Part shown: one piece after another, positions 1-7,209 of the stretch | Numbering within the stretch: the first letter of the stretch is position 1 | How the letters are laid out: each line of letters begins with the position of its first letter | Assembly (NCBI GenBank): GCA_910587375.1 | Contig: CAJULR010000008.1 | Location: 1 to 21,968, forward strand | Reading direction: 5' to 3' | Length of the DNA stretch: 21,968 bases | Source: Candidatus Gastranaerophilales bacterium | Lineage (GTDB): Bacteria; Cyanobacteriota; Vampirovibrionia; Gastranaerophilales; Gastranaerophilaceae | Translations under genes and position numbers: made by a program | Notes under the pieces: generated by a model | Database searches by the model: none | What the model was told of the DNA's origin: nothing | What the model saw: the letters and a program-made list of their open reading frames with translations, nothing else

Positions 1-884
1 ACCCATTCTCTGCTTATTTCCAAAGGCATTAAATCGGGTTCCGGGAAATATCTGTAGTCATGCGCGTCTTCTTTGCCTCTCATAGAGGATGTTATGCCCT
101 TGGCGTCATCCCAAAGCCTTGTTTCCTGCACAACTTCTTCGCCACGCTCCACAAGTTCAATCTGCCTTTCAAATTCATATTCAATAGCCCTTTGAAGCGC
201 CCTAAAACTGTTTACATTCTTAATTTCGGCTCTGGTGCCAAATTCTTTTTGGCCTTTTGGGCGAATTGAAATATTGGCGTCACAGCGCATGGAGCCTTCT
301 TCTAGGTTTCCGTCACAAACGCCTATATATCTTAAAATATTTCTTAATTCTTCCATATATTCTCTGGCTTCTTCAGAAGTTCTCATATCAGGCTCTGATA
401 CGATTTCTAAAAGCGGAGTGCCCGCTCTGTTTAAATCCACAAGAGAATATGATGAACCGTAAATCCCGGCTGAACCGGCATGTACAAGCTTACCGGCGTC
501 TTCTTCCAAGTGAGCTCTTGTAATTCCGATTGTTTTGTTTGAAATTTTAATACTTCCCTTTCCGCAGATTGGTTCGTCATACTGGGAAATTTGATACCCC
601 TTTGGAAGGTCGGGGTAAAAATATTGTTTTCTGTCAAACTTACATCTTTCAGGAATTTCGCAATTCAAAGCAAGACCTGTTAAAATTGCCATATCAACAA
701 CGGCTTTGTTTAAAACAGGCAACACACCCGGCATGCCAAGTGTAATTGGTGAAGTTTGGCTGTTTGGCTCATGGCCGAATTCTGCCCCGTCAGGCGCAAA
801 AATTTTGGTTTTTGTTTTTAATTGCGCATGAACTTCAAGCCCAATCACCATTTCATACTTTTCTTTCAATTCCTCAAATTCCAT
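1..884 (-). CDS. gatB: Asp-tRNA(Asn)/Glu-tRNA(Gln) amidotransferase subunit B, 5' part
   Basis: GatB is the tRNA-binding and kinase/transamidase subunit of the cytosolic GatCAB complex. The complex converts Glu-tRNA(Gln) and Asp-tRNA(Asn) to the amidated forms in bacteria lacking the matching synthetases. The reading frame runs off the left edge, so only about 294 residues are visible. They begin MEFEELKEKYEMVIGLEVHAQL and include the family landmarks LGMPGVLPVLNKA, FDRKQYFYPDLPKGYQISQ, HLEEDAGK, LVDLNRAGTPLLEIVSEPD, EEGSMRCDANIS, EIKNVNSF and DYRYFPEPDL. The start at 884 is supported by AAAGGAG (891-897) six bases upstream. The N-terminal cysteines that bind zinc in some GatB proteins are absent (IFAPDGAEFGHEPNSQT), which also occurs in other functional GatBs. 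It is transcribed divergently from the gene at 1050. Identification is secure; the 3' end and gatA/gatC lie outside the window or elsewhere. Confidence 0.97.
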   Translation of the reverse strand, partial: MEFEELKEKYEMVIGLEVHAQLKTKTKIFAPDGAEFGHEPNSQTSPITLGMPGVLPVLNKAVVDMAILTGLALNCEIPERCKFDRKQYFYPDLPKGYQISQYDEPICGKGSIKISNKTIGITRAHLEEDAGKLVHAGSAGIYGSSYSLVDLNRAGTPLLEIVSEPDMRTSEEAREYMEELRNILRYIGVCDGNLEEGSMRCDANISIRPKGQKEFGTRAEIKNVNSFRALQRAIEYEFERQIELVERGEEVVQETRLWDDAKGITSSMRGKEDAHDYRYFPEPDLMPLEISREW

Positions 885-918
885 TAAATGCTCCTTTGTA
901 AAGAAATATTTTAAAATA

Positions 919-927
919 ATTCTAGCA
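919..927 (-). promoter_or_regulatory. candidate extended -10 promoter of gatB
   Basis: Read on the minus strand this is TGC followed by TAGAAT, an extended -10 (TGn plus hexamer). It lies about 35 bases upstream of the gatB start. No good -35 hexamer is seen at 16-18 bases, as is common for extended -10 promoters. Inferred only from sequence pattern in an A+T-rich gap. Confidence 0.4.
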
Positions 928-1049
928 TAAATATTTTTGCGAAATCGTGTAAATTTAAAATTAATATTTCTTAATATTTGTCCTAAAAATAGCATTTATT
1001 TGGAAAACATGGCTTTTATTATTATATAGGACAAGGATTTTATAAAAAT

Positions 1050-1871
1050 ATGAGTGCAGGATTTAACCCACAATACCAGCAATATCAACAATATCAGCCG
1101 CAACCTGTTTATTACCAGCAAACGGCTTCATATCCTGCTGCGCAATATCCTCAATACAGCATGCAAGCTCCTCAAGGATATAACCCAAGTGCCTCTGTTG
1201 GTGCAGTTAATATTCAAATTTTTAACCCGACAGCAAACCCGGCGCCACAAGCTCAGTGTCAACCGCAATGCCAACCTATGTACCAAACATATCCGGCTAT
1301 GCAGCCTGCAGTTCCTATGTATCCAACAACAAGCCTTTATGATCCAAACAGCGGCATGGTAAATCCATACCCCATGAATTACAATTCACCAATTAACCAG
1401 ACAAACAACACAACAAATGTAAATAATAACAACGAAACAAATAAAACAGACGACAAGAAAAAGGACGATAAGAAGAAAGAAAAGGTAATTTTAACCGACA
1501 ACTACATCATGTCTTTAGAAAATTACCTGAATAACCAAGACCCTAAAATCAGATTGACAGCCGCAAAAGAACTTCTTGAAAGATTTAAAGAAGACGACAC
1601 AAGAAAAACGGACCCGGCCCTTACAGCACTTTTGAACAAGGTAATTCAAGACCCTAAGGCTTCTGTTAGATATGTCGGCTTAACAACACTTGATGTCGGT
1701 TATGCACTTGGTAACCAAGAAACTGTTCAAATATTACAACAACTTCAAAATAGGCCCGATCTTGAATATGGAGAAGATTCAATTCTTGCTTCGCAAATAT
1801 TATTAAAAATGTCCGGCCAAAAAGTAACAATACCTGACGGCAGCAACAATAATCAAGGGGGTGCTGCCTGA
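1050..1871 (+). CDS. Tyr/Gln/Pro-rich protein with C-terminal HEAT-like repeats
   Basis: Function not recognised. The 273-residue product has three parts. Residues 1-112 are low complexity, rich in Gln, Tyr, Pro and Met (QYQQYQQYQPQPVYYQQ). Residues 113-145 are Asn/Thr-rich and then strongly Lys/Asp-rich (KKKDDKKKEK). Residues about 153-255 look like HEAT or armadillo-like helical repeats (DPKIRLTAAKELLERF and DPKASVRYVGLTTLD). Embedded in the low-complexity part are VNIQIFNP (53-60) and YPTTSLYDP (91-99), which recur in the protein at 2474-3658. No signal peptide or membrane segment is visible, so it is probably cytosolic. The start is ATG at 1050, with AAGGA (1033-1037) rather far upstream at 12 bases. 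Its TGA overlaps the next ATG by one base (TGATG), so the two are probably translationally coupled. A scaffold or condensate-forming role is speculative. Confidence 0.85.
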   Translation: MSAGFNPQYQQYQQYQPQPVYYQQTASYPAAQYPQYSMQAPQGYNPSASVGAVNIQIFNPTANPAPQAQCQPQCQPMYQTYPAMQPAVPMYPTTSLYDPNSGMVNPYPMNYNSPINQTNNTTNVNNNNETNKTDDKKKDDKKKEKVILTDNYIMSLENYLNNQDPKIRLTAAKELLERFKEDDTRKTDPALTALLNKVIQDPKASVRYVGLTTLDVGYALGNQETVQILQQLQNRPDLEYGEDSILASQILLKMSGQKVTIPDGSNNNQGGAA

Positions 1872-2314
1872 TGACAATGTTTACAGTAGGAGCAAAAGCC
1901 GCTTCAGCACTTGGAGTTGCAGCAATAGCATTTGAAGCACATGACATTGCAAAAAGAAATTCAAGAAAAAGCATGGCGCAGGCTTCTGCGGATAAATTTG
2001 TAAACGACCAAATAAACGCCTCAAAATTAAATTCAGACAGTGCAAGGCATGGTGCAATTAAAAAATTCTTACAAAACCTTGATATATCAGACAAATTCTT
2101 AGAAGTCGGCGGAGCAGTCGGCGGATATCTTTCAGGAATTGGCAAGTGCCTGAAAAACAACATCTTTACAGTAGGTTTCGGCGCACTTGGCCTTCTTGCA
2201 AAATCAAGACCAATACAAGCAATTGCTCTTGCAGGCATGGGAATATCGATATTATTTGATACAATCATTAATGCAACAGGCATATTTGAGAAGTCTGATT
2301 ACCTCGATAAATGA
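1871..2314 (+). CDS. small hydrophobic protein of unknown function
   Basis: Not recognised. The 147-residue product has a short Ala/Gly/Val-rich hydrophobic stretch near the N-terminus (4-21, FTVGAKAASALGVAAIAF). A charged helical middle (22-75) follows. The C-terminal half is Gly-rich and hydrophobic (GGAVGGYLSGIG; 99-111; 115-137), suggesting one or two membrane-associated helices. The start at 1871 overlaps the upstream stop by one base and is preceded by AAGGGGG (1855-1861), so it belongs to the same transcript as the HEAT-like protein before it. A second ATG two codons downstream is an alternative. It sits between two paralogous low-complexity/HEAT proteins and could be their membrane anchor or partner; that is inference from context alone. 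Confidence 0.8.
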   Translation: MTMFTVGAKAASALGVAAIAFEAHDIAKRNSRKSMAQASADKFVNDQINASKLNSDSARHGAIKKFLQNLDISDKFLEVGGAVGGYLSGIGKCLKNNIFTVGFGALGLLAKSRPIQAIALAGMGISILFDTIINATGIFEKSDYLDK

Positions 2315-2473
2315 TATTTATTAAGAAATGTAAACCACTCAAAAGCAACAATAGCTTAAAAATTACAAATTAATGTAAAAAAACACCCAAATAAAGCGCA
2401 ATTAATATTATTTAGAACACTTAAAGAATTGCAAGCATAGCAACCAAAAAATATATATTCAAAGGAGATAAAG

Positions 2474-3658
2474 ATGATAGGACCACAATACGCTCAACCG
2501 TACACACAAGGAACACCAAGTGCCAGTGCTGTAAATATTCAGATTTTTGAACCAAAAGCGTATGCATCACCACAACCTGCAGTTCAACCGAACTACACAA
2601 ACCCGATTTACAATTATCCGCAAACTTCAATGTATGGCCCAATGCCTGCGGCTCAACCATATATGCCATACCAAGCACCATATATGCCCTATCAAATGCC
2701 GCAAATGATGCCTCAAGCTATGCCGTATCCAATGCCTGTGCCACAAGCTGTTCCATACCCAATGCCATTGCCGCAACAAATGCCGCAATATCCAACAGCG
2801 CAAGTGCCAACACAGCCAGCTATGCCGCAAGCCCCCCAAGCACCATATGTTGAACAGCCCCAAGTATACACAGTGCCTCCGCAGGTTATCACCCCACAAC
2901 AACAACCTATGCCTGCACCTGCAATTGAACCACAGCCACAACCAGCTGTAGCTCAACCCACAGTACAACCTGTAGCTCCTGTTGATGTTCAGCAGCCGGC
3001 ACAACCTGCTCAAACAATTGACGTAGGTGCTCTTGTTGCAGGTCTTCAAAGCGCTGACCCTGCAATTCAAGAAAAAACAATAACTGAAATTGCAAACTAT
3101 AGCCAAGGTGAACCTGCACAAGCACAACAGGTTTTAAATGAACAAATTATGTCAGGCCTTGCAAATATTGTAAGCCAGGACATTTCACAACTCCCTGGCC
3201 CAACGCCTGAACAAATGGCAGTTTTGGAAAAAGCTGCAAGGGGTGAACAATTAACTCCTGAAGAAACTCAATTGGCTCAACAGCTTGCACCGCAAACAGC
3301 TGCAGCAAAGAATAAAATAATTTCAATGTTTACTCTTGCAATGCTTCAAAAGAACCAAAGAGATGAATTAGAAGCATATATGGCTTCTCAAGGCAATACA
3401 AACATCAGGCCAATCCAAATGCAAGACTTAATCGGATTTAACGAAATTCAAAACGCAATTCAAACAAACCCGAACCCCGAAGTAAGACTTGCCGGCGTTC
3501 AGGCAATCTCATTCGTTGCAAAACCTGAAGACGCTCAAACAGTGATGATGGCTCTTCAACCGACATTAACAAATGACCCTGAACCGTTAATTCAACAAGC
3601 GGCTCAAGAAACATTGGCAAAAATCGGCGCAGTGCCTGTACAAGCTCAAGCAGCATAA
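2474..3658 (+). CDS. Pro/Gln/Met/Tyr-rich protein with C-terminal helical (HEAT-like) domain
   Basis: Function not recognised; a paralogue of the protein at 1050-1871. The product has 394 residues. Residues 1-182 are low complexity, with Pro/Met/Tyr/Gln repeats such as AMPYPMPVPQ followed by AVPYPMPLPQ (82-100). This part contains SASAVNIQIFEP (16-27) and YPQTSMYGP (49-57), matching SASVGAVNIQIFNP and YPTTSLYDP of the paralogue. From residue 183 it becomes alpha-helical, Ala/Gln-rich, and ends with HEAT-like repeats (NPNPEVRLAGVQAISFVAKPED; DPEPLIQQAAQETLAKIGA). No signal peptide or membrane segment is seen. The start is firm: AAAGGAG (2461-2467) lies six bases before ATG. A hairpin terminator follows at 3681-3710. 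Possible roles are scaffold or self-assembling protein; no enzymatic motif is visible. Confidence 0.88.
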   Translation: MIGPQYAQPYTQGTPSASAVNIQIFEPKAYASPQPAVQPNYTNPIYNYPQTSMYGPMPAAQPYMPYQAPYMPYQMPQMMPQAMPYPMPVPQAVPYPMPLPQQMPQYPTAQVPTQPAMPQAPQAPYVEQPQVYTVPPQVITPQQQPMPAPAIEPQPQPAVAQPTVQPVAPVDVQQPAQPAQTIDVGALVAGLQSADPAIQEKTITEIANYSQGEPAQAQQVLNEQIMSGLANIVSQDISQLPGPTPEQMAVLEKAARGEQLTPEETQLAQQLAPQTAAAKNKIISMFTLAMLQKNQRDELEAYMASQGNTNIRPIQMQDLIGFNEIQNAIQTNPNPEVRLAGVQAISFVAKPEDAQTVMMALQPTLTNDPEPLIQQAAQETLAKIGAVPVQAQAA

Positions 3659-3680
3659 GCCAAACGATATAATTTAAAAA

Positions 3681-3710
3681 GGCCAACCTAAAAACAGGTT
3701 GGTCTTTTTT
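3681..3710 (+). terminator. Rho-independent terminator
   Basis: The stem is GGCCAACCT (3681-3689) with AGGTTGGTC (3696-3704), containing one G-U pair and a six-base loop. Six T residues follow (3705-3710). It lies 22 bases after the stop of the 2474-3658 gene and closes that transcript. Confidence 0.9.
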
Positions 3711-3821
3711 GCGCGCTTATAAGCACTCATACAGGAACATAAACAAAAACAGCTTTTTTTTAATTTGCAAAGTTTAATTACGAAATTTGAGCATTTTAAG
3801 CTTTTATTGTTTAATAATAAT

Positions 3822-4169
3822 ATGAAAGACGATGACAAAATAAGGCGCTTTACGCCACGAAAAGCCAAAACCGGTTTTTTTAGCAACAAAAACAAGTTCG
3901 CTAAAATTAAAACTTTTTTGGGCTTTGAATATGTAAAACTTAAAAAAGATGTCAATGGAATAAGTTTTAACAAAAAAAGCCTTGAAGATTTCGCAGATGA
4001 GCTTAAATACAGCATTTCCATTATGAGAGAAGTTAAAAACGAAATGTTTTTATATGAATATTTCATACCTGGAGATAAACTCAAAGATTTTATGGAAAAA
4101 TACATAAAAGGCGAAATTGAAGGCAAAATAATCCAGATAGAAAAGCATATGCAGGACAACCTGGCATGA
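3822..4169 (+). CDS. small basic protein of unknown function, coupled to radical SAM gene
   Basis: Not recognised. From ATG at 3822 the product has 115 residues, with a Lys/Arg-rich N-terminus (MKDDDKIRRFTPRKAKTGFF) and a helical, charged C-terminal half (SLEDFADELKYSISIMREV; FIPGDKLKDFMEKYIKG). No membrane segment or known motif is seen. A TTG at 3765 in the same frame would add 19 residues, but neither start has a Shine-Dalgarno site. ATG at 3822 lies a few bases after a TTAATAATAAT stretch, so a leaderless transcript is possible. The last four bases overlap the start of the radical SAM gene (ATGA), which implies co-expression and perhaps a helper role. The start is uncertain; the coding status is moderately supported by the coupling and coding-like composition. 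Confidence 0.7.
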   Translation: MKDDDKIRRFTPRKAKTGFFSNKNKFAKIKTFLGFEYVKLKKDVNGISFNKKSLEDFADELKYSISIMREVKNEMFLYEYFIPGDKLKDFMEKYIKGEIEGKIIQIEKHMQDNLA

Positions 4170-5959
4170 CAGATTTAACCACATTTTTAGAGGAATATTC
4201 TCCCGTTTTATACAACTGCGAAAGACCTTCAAGATATATTGGGGGCGAATTTCTCTCTATTAAAAAAGATTTTGAAAAAGCAGATGTAAAAATTCTTATG
4301 GCATTTCCTGATAAATATGAAATCGGGATAAGCAATTTCGGGCATAAAATTTTATACCACATTATAAATAATCAGGAAAATATGCTTGCAGACAGAATTT
4401 ATGCCCCGGAAAAAGATTTTTGCGAACTTTTAGGCAAATATGATAAACCCTTGTATTCGCTTGATTTAAAAAAACCTTTAAATTCCTTTGATTTTATAGG
4501 TTTTGCCCTGCAATATGAAATGTCTTATACAACAATTTTAAAAATGCTTGAAATGGGTAAAATCCCGGTGCTTTCTAAAGAAAGAACTAAAGATAACCCG
4601 ATTATTTTTACAGGCGGCCCTTGCGCTTATAACCCGGCACCTTTAAGCGAATTTATAGACCTGTTTTTAATAGGGGATGGTGAAGAAGTTGTAATTGAAA
4701 TTGCAGAGCTTTACAACAAAATAAAACATCTTAAAAGAGAAGAAATTTTAGAAAAACTGAGCGAAATTGAAGGCGTATATTCCCCTGTTTTCAGCCCAAA
4801 AAGAGGGGAGCCTGTTAAAAAAAGAATTTTTGACCTTAAATATGACGCACACCCTGTAAAATCTCCAATTCCGCACTCTCAAAGCGTGCATGACAGAGCT
4901 ACAATTGAAATCAGACGCGGCTGCGGAAGACTTTGCCGTTTTTGCCAAAGTGCTCATACAAATCTCCCTATTAGAGAAAGAAAAAAAGAAGATATAGTGC
5001 AGCTTGTGAAAGATTACGTCAAAAACACAGGATATGACGAATATTCCCTCCTTTCTCTTTCATCAAACGACCATGGAAAAATTGAAGAGATAATTGAAGA
5101 ATTAAACCAACATTTTAAAGGCACAGATGTCAGCGTTTCCCTTCCAAGTCAAAGAGCAGACAGGTTCTCTATTAAGCTTGGGCAATTAATCCACGGCGCA
5201 AGAAAAGGTTCTGTCACAATTGCGCCAGAGGCCGGAAGCCAAAGAATGCGTAATATTATAAACAAAAACCTGAATGAAGAACAGATAATATCTGCAACCC
5301 TTGCAAGTATTGAAAACGGCTGGGATAAGATTAAATTCTATTTTATTATAGGCCTTCCTTTTGAAGAATATTCCGATTTGGACGCACTTGTTGAGCTTTT
5401 GGACAAAATTAACGCCTGCTGCAAAGAAAAGGGGTTTAGGCTTCCAAAAATTACCTGCTCTATTTCAACCTTTGTGCCAAAGCCTTTTACACCCTTTGGC
5501 GTTTGTGCGCAAAATTTGCCAAGTGAGATAAAAGAAAAAATTACACATATAAGAAACAAGGGCGCACATTTAAAAAATGTAAAATTCAATTTCCACAACC
5601 CAATAATTTCACAGTTTGAAGCCTTTTTAACAAGAGGAGATTCCCGTGTTTGTGATTTTATTTATAAAATGTACAAAGATGGCTCCTATCTTGAATCCTG
5701 GGAAGAAAATGTAACCTATGATAAGTTTTATGCAACCGCAAAAGAATGCGGGCTTGATATTAACGAGGAAACCACAAAAACATTTAATTATGATGAGCCC
5801 TTGCCTTGGGATATTATAGACACAGGAATAGACAAGGAATGGTTTAAAAACGAATACGAAAAAGCAAAAGCTGCCAAGACCACAATTCCTTGCGAAACCA
5901 AATGTTCAAACTGCGGCGTATGCAAAAACTTCAAAACGCATAAAGTTTTAGATAAATAA
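4166..5959 (+). CDS. B12-binding-type radical SAM protein, TIGR03960-like
   Basis: The product is a 597-residue radical SAM protein. It resembles the TIGR03960 family, whose members pair a cobalamin-binding-like N-terminal domain with a radical SAM core; the reaction and substrate are not established. The N-terminal region has MAFPDKYEIGISNFGHKILYHIIN and later IIFTGGPCAYNPAPLSEFIDLFLIGDGEE. The 4Fe-4S motif is CGRLCRFC (C253, C257, C260) after ATIEIRRG. SAM-binding-type segments include VTIAPEAGSQRMR and FYFIIGLPFEE. A second cysteine cluster closes the protein: C576, C580, C583 and C586 (CETKCSNCGVC), probably another metal or Fe-S site. The start overlaps the upstream small gene by four bases. 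Many relatives are fused or adjacent to a DUF2344 (TIGR03936) partner. None is seen here: the gene ends at a terminator facing convergent genes. Confidence 0.9.
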   Translation: MTDLTTFLEEYSPVLYNCERPSRYIGGEFLSIKKDFEKADVKILMAFPDKYEIGISNFGHKILYHIINNQENMLADRIYAPEKDFCELLGKYDKPLYSLDLKKPLNSFDFIGFALQYEMSYTTILKMLEMGKIPVLSKERTKDNPIIFTGGPCAYNPAPLSEFIDLFLIGDGEEVVIEIAELYNKIKHLKREEILEKLSEIEGVYSPVFSPKRGEPVKKRIFDLKYDAHPVKSPIPHSQSVHDRATIEIRRGCGRLCRFCQSAHTNLPIRERKKEDIVQLVKDYVKNTGYDEYSLLSLSSNDHGKIEEIIEELNQHFKGTDVSVSLPSQRADRFSIKLGQLIHGARKGSVTIAPEAGSQRMRNIINKNLNEEQIISATLASIENGWDKIKFYFIIGLPFEEYSDLDALVELLDKINACCKEKGFRLPKITCSISTFVPKPFTPFGVCAQNLPSEIKEKITHIRNKGAHLKNVKFNFHNPIISQFEAFLTRGDSRVCDFIYKMYKDGSYLESWEENVTYDKFYATAKECGLDINEETTKTFNYDEPLPWDIIDTGIDKEWFKNEYEKAKAAKTTIPCETKCSNCGVCKNFKTHKVLDK

Positions 5960-5980
5960 AATTTGATTAAAATTTTAGAT

Positions 5981-6020
5981 AAAATATGAGCCCCGGCAAA
6001 ACACCAAAGGCTCATATTTT
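5981..6020. terminator. bidirectional terminator between convergent genes
   Basis: A perfect 12-bp inverted repeat, AAAATATGAGCC (5981-5992) with GGCTCATATTTT (6009-6020), has T-rich sequence on both strands. It lies between the radical SAM gene (plus) and the TPR protein gene (minus). Stem and loop resemble the hairpin at 9153-9184. Confidence 0.9.
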
Positions 6021-6041
6021 TATTTATTTTAAAAATCTAAG

Positions 6042-7184
6042 TTATCTTAAATTCATCATATAACCTTCAAGGGCCTCAATTTTTGCCGCATTTTTCACGG
6101 AATCTTCCCTTTTTAAGACTTTAATTGCCTTGGTTAAGTCGTTTTTGGCGCCTGTCTTATCTCTTAAATAAATTTTTGTGTATGCAAGGGCTTCCCAATA
6201 GGAAGATTTGTTTGGATATGCACGAACCGCTTTTTCAAAGTTTTCTTTTGCGGCCGGATAATTTCCCTCTTTGTAATAAGAACTTCCAAGCAGGTAATAT
6301 AAAAATTTGCCTTTCGGGTAAATCTTAAGCGCCTTTTCGTAGTTCATTCTTGCAAGATTGAATTGTTTTAAATCCGTATAGATTATACCCTTTAGGGCAT
6401 AAGGTTCAAAATAATCATCTTTAAGTTTTGTTGCCTGGTTTAGAGCATTAAGCGCAGATTGTCTGCTGTTCAATTCATAATATGCAGCGCCCATATTGAA
6501 ATATTCAAGATACAAAGGCTCTTTGTTTGCACGGATATTTAAAGTTGAATCCTTAATTACCTTGTCACATTCTGCTTGTGTTTTACAAATTTTTTGCCTG
6601 TTGTTAATCAACTCTTTATATTTTGCGTCTTTTGCAAATTCAAGATAGACAAAGGTGCCTGTCAAAATTGAAGCCACAACGACAAAAGCAACAAATTGAT
6701 TATAATAACTTGTTGATTTCATAACACTGTTTACGAAATTATCATTTATAAGGTCTGAAAGATAATCCGGGTTTTCTTTAATAAATTTATTATTTAAAAC
6801 CATTTTTGTAAAATAATCAGCATTTGCAAAAATTGCCGCATAAATATGAACAAGAATTATTAAATATGCAACAGGAAAATCAAAATAATATATAAGGCCA
6901 ATTTCAATTAAAAGAAGAATAAGACCTTTAATCAACATGAATTTTGCAAGGTAATAAAGAGGCCCAAAAACAAGGGCAAAGAAATTAAAGCTCGTAAAAA
7001 ACTTAAATCTGTCTTGCGCAGAAAGGTTCATTATATTTTGACCATAACGCCAGGAATGTACATTATTCGCCTTTCCCTGATAAAAATTATGGTAATAGGC
7101 AACCTGGATTTTTTTAAATATCTCTTTCCAGCCTTTGCTTACTTTTAGCGAATCAATAATGCCGTAAATGTCCTTATTGTGCAT
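6042..7184 (-). CDS. membrane-anchored TPR protein with DUF2628-like N-terminus
   Basis: The 380-residue product joins a membrane domain to a TPR protein-interaction domain. The N-terminal part (residues about 58-122) has RFKFFTSFNFFALVFGPLYY and two or three hydrophobic helices, resembling DUF2628-type membrane proteins. A further helix lies at 164-182. Four tetratricopeptide repeats follow at about 224-257, 258-291, 292-325 and 326-359 (NMGAAYYELNSRQSALNALNQA; YEKALKIYP; LLGSSYYKEGNYPAAKENFEKAV). Such domains recruit partner proteins at the membrane; the partner is unknown. The start has TAAGGGA (7194-7200) nine bases upstream. It begins 25 bases after the histidine kinase gene and is probably the last gene of that three-gene operon, so it may take part in the same signalling pathway. 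The domain reading is firm; the role is not. Confidence 0.88.
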   Translation of the reverse strand: MHNKDIYGIIDSLKVSKGWKEIFKKIQVAYYHNFYQGKANNVHSWRYGQNIMNLSAQDRFKFFTSFNFFALVFGPLYYLAKFMLIKGLILLLIEIGLIYYFDFPVAYLIILVHIYAAIFANADYFTKMVLNNKFIKENPDYLSDLINDNFVNSVMKSTSYYNQFVAFVVVASILTGTFVYLEFAKDAKYKELINNRQKICKTQAECDKVIKDSTLNIRANKEPLYLEYFNMGAAYYELNSRQSALNALNQATKLKDDYFEPYALKGIIYTDLKQFNLARMNYEKALKIYPKGKFLYYLLGSSYYKEGNYPAAKENFEKAVRAYPNKSSYWEALAYTKIYLRDKTGAKNDLTKAIKVLKREDSVKNAAKIEALEGYMMNLR

Positions 7185-7209
7185 AATATTCTATCCCTTA
7201 ATTGAATTA

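Noticed and set aside
30..150. GatB N-terminal or internal disruption was checked in the visible minus-strand frame
   Set aside because: The frame is open from 884 to the window edge with intact family motifs; it is truncated only by the window.
1023..1052. Leader similarity between the 1050 and 13457 genes (TATA, AGGACAA, TTATAAA before ATG)
   Set aside because: The shared part is mainly the Shine-Dalgarno region plus A/T sequence; too short to support a common regulatory element.
1666..2283. 205-residue open frame on the minus strand
   Set aside because: It lies antisense across two coupled genes that have Shine-Dalgarno sites and a TGATG junction. Its translation shows no recognisable domain.
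2627..3127. 166-residue Trp/His/Leu/Arg-rich frame on the minus strand
   Set aside because: The odd composition is what antisense reading of Pro/Gln/Met-rich codons gives; no start signal or family match.
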